A stretch of DNA of 64,000 nt from Trichomonas vaginalis G3 (taxonomy: Eukaryota; Parabasalia; Trichomonadida; Trichomonadidae): the NCBI RefSeq assembly GCF_026262505.1, contig NC_067206.1, positions 14,628,205 to 14,692,204 of the forward strand, written 5' to 3'. Both the position numbers and the translations under genes were made by a program. Shown piece by piece: positions 59,810 through 64,000 of this stretch (the first letter of the stretch is position 1; every line of letters begins with the position of its first letter). Under the pieces are notes generated by a model. It was not told the origin of the DNA, made no database searches, and was given only the letters and a program-made list of their open reading frames with translations.

Positions 59810-61045
59810 TTACTCAGAAAAATTTTTCTTTGTATATACACCATTCTGAACATCTAAAAGATTTTTGACATTTGCCAAGAATGTTCGTTTAGACGCTGTC
59901 ATATAACCATACTCTTGACAATATTGTTTATACGAATCGTACAATGACCTTTCATCTAAACACTCAAAGTTAGTCTCATCTATAAACAGTTCATATACAC
60001 TCTTGTTTGCTTCTAACAATGTTTGTCTCTCTTCGGTATGTGGAATTTGTCTTGGATTGAACTTTGAAATATCTAATGTCATGAAATATGAGAACAAGTG
60101 GTTGTAAAAGTTAGGTGTCAAAGTTTCTGCTAAGTCGTCAAAATATTCTGTATCTTGCATATGAGCTTCTGACGTTCTGACAACTACATATCTTCTGTCA
60201 GAACTTTCTAACTTCATCGGAACGGCGTTGTTTGAAACCATGACGAAGTTTGCAACATTTTCACAAACTCTTTGGTCTCTATACTTTCTTTCAACAACTC
60301 CAACTTTGTCTGTTATAAGACTCTTCAAAGCATCTGAGTTCAAAACTTTTGTTGTATCTATACTTTGAAGTTCGTTACATACTATAAGTTTCATATTCTC
60401 TATTGAAGAGTTAAATTTACCGCAGATGTTTTCTAAGTTTGTCATATTCGGGTTCGAATAGCCTTCTAACAGTTTGCATAAGATATCTGTAAAGAAAGTG
60501 TTCTTACCTGTTCCTTGTTTTCCAATTATGATGAGAGCAGTTTCATTTTTAGCACTTGGATGTTGTAAGATGTTTGCAAACCAACATAAGATATACTCAT
60601 AGACTCTTTCGTTTCCATTGCATATAATTTCTTTGACATGGTCTAACCAAGCTTCTATAACATCTTCCTTCCATTCTACTTGTTCGTATTTATATCCAGT
60701 GAAGATAGAATAGAAGTTTGGAGAAGGTGTATAGAACTTTATACCACGAACTGAAAAATCTTCAAGTTTTGACAATAAGATATCCCAAGCATCTAACATC
60801 TTCATACCAACTTGTACGACTTTTATTTTCTTAAGTTTCTGTTTACATTCTTGTTCTGAAACTATTGTTGCTCTTGGTTTGTTAAAGACAACATCCCATT
60901 CTTTCATGACATAACATTCTGGGGCAGAGTCAACATAAATGACTAAACGTTTCAAATTCTCGACTGCTTTGTTATAGTCTCTAAATGGACACATATTTCT
61001 GAAGGCTTGGAAGTCATAAAAATCTGAAACGTCTATTCTGTACAT
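59810..61045 (-). CDS. D5-like SF3 helicase (primase-helicase C-terminal type) (Mav2)
   Basis: 411 aa, start MYRIDVSDFYDFQAFRNMCP. Walker A is IIIGKQGTGKNTFF (residues 172-185), Walker B is MKLIVCNELQSID (218-230) and motif C is NFVMVSNNAVP (266-276). SSDRRYVVVR follows as the arginine region. The N-terminal ~150 residues lack a recognisable primase motif. SF3/D5 helicases unwind DNA for viral replication. It probably works with the polymerase at 49831. The frame is fully open. Confidence 0.9.
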   Translation of the reverse strand: MYRIDVSDFYDFQAFRNMCPFRDYNKAVENLKRLVIYVDSAPECYVMKEWDVVFNKPRATIVSEQECKQKLKKIKVVQVGMKMLDAWDILLSKLEDFSVRGIKFYTPSPNFYSIFTGYKYEQVEWKEDVIEAWLDHVKEIICNGNERVYEYILCWFANILQHPSAKNETALIIIGKQGTGKNTFFTDILCKLLEGYSNPNMTNLENICGKFNSSIENMKLIVCNELQSIDTTKVLNSDALKSLITDKVGVVERKYRDQRVCENVANFVMVSNNAVPMKLESSDRRYVVVRTSEAHMQDTEYFDDLAETLTPNFYNHLFSYFMTLDISKFNPRQIPHTEERQTLLEANKSVYELFIDETNFECLDERSLYDSYKQYCQEYGYMTASKRTFLANVKNLLDVQNGVYTKKNFSE

Positions 61046-61073
61046 TTTTATAAAAATAAAAAAAAATATTTTT

Positions 61074-61880
61074 TTATTCTTGACTTTGTTGTTGCATTTG
61101 TTCCATTTGTTGCATTTGTTGTTCTTGAGCTATTTGTTGTTGAAGTTGTTCTTGTAGTACAATACTTTCACCAGTTGCATCTTCCAATTCGAAACTTTCT
61201 GCCGTCATTGACAAATACATAGGACATAAAAGTTTTACAGGAACAAAGTTTGCGTCGACTAAGGTTAAGTTTATGTTTGCTAAAGTGTTTGAGTTTACTA
61301 AAGCTGAAAACTCTGCATTCGAATGAACAATAGGCAAACCAGCAGAGAAAGTGTTGTTTATACGCATGAGTATCTTTTGGTCATAGTAGTTTCTGTCGAC
61401 ATTCGAATAGCACTTTGAACCTAAGTTTGAAACAATATATAAAATAGGTGTGCTTAAAGTCAATGGAACAGATAGACCTTGTATGACACCTTTTCCTGTT
61501 ATAGGAAACTGTTGGTAGTAAAAACCAGATATAAGTTTTGTATTATAGCTCATATTGTTTATAGTAAACTCAGTCGGACATCCAAACATAATGAAACCTG
61601 CTCTAGTTGCAGCACATGTTACATCCGTCCTTAAAGTATTAAATAAGTCAACAAAACCTGTTGGTGGTATATCTGAGTAAGTATCTTCAAAGAAGTATTT
61701 TTTACCATTCACAACAACAAAGTCTTCTGGTGTCAAAAGAGCAAAACAGGCTTTAGTCGTCATTGTGTTTAAAGTTAGTTTACAATACCGTCCTTGAGGA
61801 CTTTGTAAGTTTGTTGTTATAGAATTATATGACTCAGGGTTTTTAGTCGTAATAGTATAAACCACTATGTCTTCTGCCAT
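61074..61880 (-). CDS. Minor capsid (penton-like) protein, 268 aa (tentative) (Mav2)
   Basis: The start MAEDIVVYTITTKNPESYNS opens a beta-rich protein with evenly spaced strands (LSVPLTLSTPILYIVSNLGS, MRINNTFSAGLPIVHSN). It ends in a Gln-rich tail (QQQIAQEQQMQQMEQMQQQ). A single jelly-roll would fit, as in Polinton penton proteins, but I rely on fold impression and context. It starts 4 bp after the stop of the preceding gene. The frame is fully open. Confidence 0.5.
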   Translation of the reverse strand: MAEDIVVYTITTKNPESYNSITTNLQSPQGRYCKLTLNTMTTKACFALLTPEDFVVVNGKKYFFEDTYSDIPPTGFVDLFNTLRTDVTCAATRAGFIMFGCPTEFTINNMSYNTKLISGFYYQQFPITGKGVIQGLSVPLTLSTPILYIVSNLGSKCYSNVDRNYYDQKILMRINNTFSAGLPIVHSNAEFSALVNSNTLANINLTLVDANFVPVKLLCPMYLSMTAESFELEDATGESIVLQEQLQQQIAQEQQMQQMEQMQQQSQE

Positions 61881-61884
61881 TTAC

Positions 61885-62466
61885 TTAGCAACTAAATTTT
61901 AATGAAATGTTGTGGTCGTCAAATATTTTTATGACGTCTGGGAAACTATATTTTAAGTTCAACGTTTCACCTCCTTTCATAACGTATATCTTGTCAATGA
62001 CATTATATGAAACACCACAGCAAGCAATGTCAGGTTCTATTTCTTTGATGTTTATATCGTCTGCCTCTGTCAAAAGTTTCAATAGTTCTTTCAAAATTTC
62101 ATGAGGTGCGATGACATATGAGTTCACTTTTACAGGGTTGTGCTCAACCAAGTTTAACATTATACCCAAAGCCTGACAAATCTTCTCCTGAGTTTTAAGT
62201 TTGTCTTTAAGTTGTTGGTAGTCGTTTCGAATATCTGCAACAGAACTTAAGTCTCTGCTAACTTCAGGGTATGTTGGTTGTTCTTTTACAGGAACTATTG
62301 TTATACCATCTTCGTCTTCGTATGGTTTCCCCACTTCAACATCTCTGTCTTTGACATTGACAACAATACTTTGACTGTTTGTTTGAGTTGGTGAATTTAA
62401 CTTCACATCTGCCACCGCCATTAAACCTTTTGAAACACTTACGCTTTTATTTTTCGGAAATGACAT
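61885..62466 (-). CDS. Unrecognised protein, 193 aa (Mav2)
   Basis: I take ATG 62466 (MSFPKNKSVSVSKGLMAVAD) because it lies 18 bp from the divergent start at 62485; the open frame upstream runs through that gene. It contains VPVKEQPTYPEVSRDLSSVA, a coiled coil (DYQQLKDKLKTQEKICQALG) and KEIEPDIACCGVSYNVIDK. Between capsid-like genes, a structural role is possible. No family recognised. Confidence 0.55.
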   Translation of the reverse strand: MSFPKNKSVSVSKGLMAVADVKLNSPTQTNSQSIVVNVKDRDVEVGKPYEDEDGITIVPVKEQPTYPEVSRDLSSVADIRNDYQQLKDKLKTQEKICQALGIMLNLVEHNPVKVNSYVIAPHEILKELLKLLTEADDINIKEIEPDIACCGVSYNVIDKIYVMKGGETLNLKYSFPDVIKIFDDHNISLKFSC

Positions 62467-62484
62467 TTTACTTAGAATAAAAAG
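62467..62484. promoter_or_regulatory. 18-bp bidirectional promoter spacer
   Basis: TTTACTTAGAATAAAAAG is the complete gap between divergent ATGs. It shares TTTAYYTAGAATAAAA with the spacer at 46152-46169, in the same relation to the plus-strand gene. Confidence 0.6.
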
Positions 62485-62904
62485 ATGGACGTATTCGAGT
62501 ATCTTATTGAATTGAAGCAGAACAAAGTTTACACACACAAACAATACAAATACATTGACAGAATAGTTCTTTATACAAACAATGGTAAATGTTATAGAAT
62601 AGCAGTCTTTGCTGAACCAAAATATTTTCATAAAGCAAAGAAAGTTGGTATAACTGAAATGGTGAAAGTTCTTGACGTTGACAAAAATATAACAACAAAA
62701 CTTACAGATATTTCTAAAGGTAAGTTTATCTTACAATATTATGTCAAAACTGGCGTACTGTCAATATTTGACGGAGAGAAGTCAGTTCAAGAACAACTTA
62801 CTGACCTGCTGCCAAAATCTGCTCGATGGAAGCTGTCGTTATGCCAATCTGAGGAGCCCCAGCAGGTTTCATCGAACGAATCTTCAAAAGAGCATCTTCC
62901 GTGA
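62485..62904 (+). CDS. Unrecognised protein, 139 aa (Mav2)
   Basis: The start MDVFEYLIELKQNKVYTHKQ is followed by strands (YRIAVFAEPKYFHKAKKVG) and a C-terminus that overlaps the convergent capsid-like gene by about 107 bp. The overlapped end may not be native. Function unknown. Confidence 0.5.
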   Translation: MDVFEYLIELKQNKVYTHKQYKYIDRIVLYTNNGKCYRIAVFAEPKYFHKAKKVGITEMVKVLDVDKNITTKLTDISKGKFILQYYVKTGVLSIFDGEKSVQEQLTDLLPKSARWKLSLCQSEEPQQVSSNESSKEHLP

Positions 62905-63675
62905 AAAGTGCTATTGGTTTTGTAAACTTCTTTGCTCTCAGTTCATCTGGACCGTCTCTGTCACCAGTATATTGTATTTGTACAGTACCAACAGTTGAAA
63001 TACCACCCATAAAGTCTTCTGAGTCAGCAAATGGAATGCCAAGCCAAAAGTTTGAACGGTCTCCATTTGTATATTGAGTTTTTTGACCTCCTGTATGAGT
63101 CCATACTTTCACATATGGCATAATAGAACTTTGCATTTCAGGGTTAATGGTTGTTGTGAAGTTGTTGTTAAAGTTCATAGCATCTATGTCAAGTTGTATG
63201 ACCTATATCCTCAACTGTTAGAATATTCTTCTCTTGGATAATATTTGCCATCTATGTTTATATGATATTTAATACCGGGTTGTAGAAACAGAATAGTCAT
63301 TTATAGTTCGTTCTGAACAGTACAAACTAGTATCTGCATGTTTCATTGCAGTTGTTAAAGCAATATCTGTTCTTGCACCTGGGTCAGCACTTTGGTTTCC
63401 AACTTCACCTGCAAAGTCTTTGACAGATATTTGGTGTATAGGGACATAAGTGGAACTGCAATATATTTGGCAGCTAAAGCATTTGAAATATCTGGGTCCA
63501 ACATATAGACTGCAAGTGCTTTCTATTCTCTTGCATTCAAATTTTTCGCATTGTGAACTTAACTGGGTCCCAAGCATCTCCAGCAGCATTGAAATAATAG
63601 TTTACTTCAGTGTTGAGGTTTGAGAAACCAAAGTCTAAGTCAACTTTGTTTTTGCAAAAGTCGGCGAATGACATT
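62798..63675 (-). pseudogene. Major capsid-like protein (Mav2, tentative)
   Basis: The start near 63675 reads MSFADFCKNKVDLDFGFSNL. Further parts on this strand include SSIMPYVKVWTHTGGQKTQY, RSNFWLGIPFADSEDFMGGI and VQIQYTGDRDGPDELRAKKF near the 3' end. The length, beta-rich blocks and position among virion genes suit the double jelly-roll major capsid protein of Polintons, though no diagnostic motif proves it. The gene is broken. Confidence 0.5.
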
Positions 63676-63850
63676 TTATTTGTTCCCACTACTTCTGTAA
63701 GAGTGAATGGTCTTGTGTTGGTGCAATGACTAAGTTATTTTTGCTTGGAGTAAGTTCGATAGAATTTTTCCTGCCCAGTTTGGCAAGTATTTAAAAACCT
63801 GAAGATGAGGAAAGATGACAAAGGAACTCTAAGTTTCAATTTTACTTTGG

Positions 63851-64000
63851 TTACTGCTGCTGCAGTTTGTCCAGAAAGGTTAACATAAACTCCTGGACGT
63901 TAGGGTCAAGTTTTCTTATTTTCTCAATAGTTGCATACTGGTCTGTTTGTTCTCTAGCTTGTGGTTGTACTGAGTTTCTCAAAGCGAACCATTCATAGTT
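63851..64000 (-). CDS. 3' end of a gene entering from the right edge (Mav2)
   Basis: The frame reads NYEWFALRNSVQPQAREQTD and continues IEKIRKLDPNVQEFMLTFLD, ending LQQQ with a stop at 63851-63853. The 5' part lies beyond the window. Helical, charged; family unknown. Confidence 0.5.
   Translation of the reverse strand, partial: NYEWFALRNSVQPQAREQTDQYATIEKIRKLDPNVQEFMLTFLDKLQQQ

Larger units (their letters stand above)
43626..64000. mobile_element. Maverick/Polinton (Mav2), running past the right edge
   Basis: The left terminus is inferred at AGTGGGGCTTCCAGGCACTT. It begins with AG as Polintons do, contains a small GGCAC/GTGCC hairpin and is followed by two copies of GTCACTTTTC. The right end is outside the window, so at least 20.4 kb is present. 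Parts seen: Dam-like methyltransferase, tail-fibre/collar protein, integrase, family B polymerase, HNH nuclease, SF3 helicase, packaging ATPase and capsid-like proteins. A cysteine protease was not seen. It is broken, with about ten visible breaks, mostly in the polymerase, the 52-54 kb block and the capsid region. Most ORFs are open, so it is young. Confidence 0.85.

Noticed and set aside
43626-64000. Two adjacent Mavericks rather than one
   Set aside because: The central position of the integrase and the composition shift at 52 kb raised the idea. But no second copy of the terminal sequence, and no duplicated core gene, was found between 43.6 and 64 kb.

Overview
This is an A+T-rich eukaryotic window packed with transposons and with almost no host genes. 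The mixture suggests a parabasalid, most likely Trichomonas vaginalis or a close relative. That mixture is Maverick/Polinton copies, a MULE, a pogo-like element, several small integrase-type (IS481/IS3-like) DNA transposons, intron-poor compact ORFs and no recognisable rRNA or tRNA. The organism is an inference from recalled genome composition, not from a host marker gene.

Layout. 1-7.8 kb is decayed: an RNase H-like transposase scrap, a 121-bp tandem repeat, a broken pogo/Tc1-type transposase, and a truncated copy of element A carrying further insertions. 7.8-11.8 kb holds two short integrase-type transposons, A (7845-9482) and B (9907-11776), each bounded by a 15-bp direct repeat. 12.9-17.6 kb is a MULE (G) that appears to sit inside a decayed host-like gene; the MULE transposase is itself split by a small MULE-type element (F1). 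18.4-27.5 kb is a large foldback-like locus (K) made of tandem perfect hairpins. It is split by element C (19198-22854, with an intact integrase) and element I (25112-26948). 27.8-31.9 kb is element E, with ~300-bp terminal inverted repeats, into which element D (29299-31585, intact integrase) has inserted. 34.4-35.5 kb is F2. 36.3-39.8 kb is a partial Maverick. 40.2 and 43.2 kb are more hairpin arrays, and 41.5-42.9 kb is a second copy of element I. About 43.63 kb to the right edge is a larger, recent-looking Maverick with roughly ten visible breaks that runs out of the window.

How the parts work together. The large Maverick has a viral-type gene set: Dam-like methyltransferase, retrovirus-type integrase, family B DNA polymerase, SF3 helicase, HNH endonuclease, FtsK/HerA-type packaging ATPase, capsid-like proteins and, unusually, a phage-type tail-fibre/collar protein. 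Genes lie 0-40 bp apart, and several divergent pairs share 15-18 bp spacers. The small integrase transposons consist of a transposase, TG..CA-like termini, and one or more perfect hairpins whose sequences recur in unrelated elements.

The features most worth a second look are: (1) the hairpin-module arrays, swapped between a MULE, integrase transposons and free-standing arrays; (2) a GTGACA plus A-tract motif near the ends of nearly every element regardless of family; (3) the 15-bp target duplications. All coordinates and repeats were read by eye; no similarity search was run, so family names rest on motif recognition.
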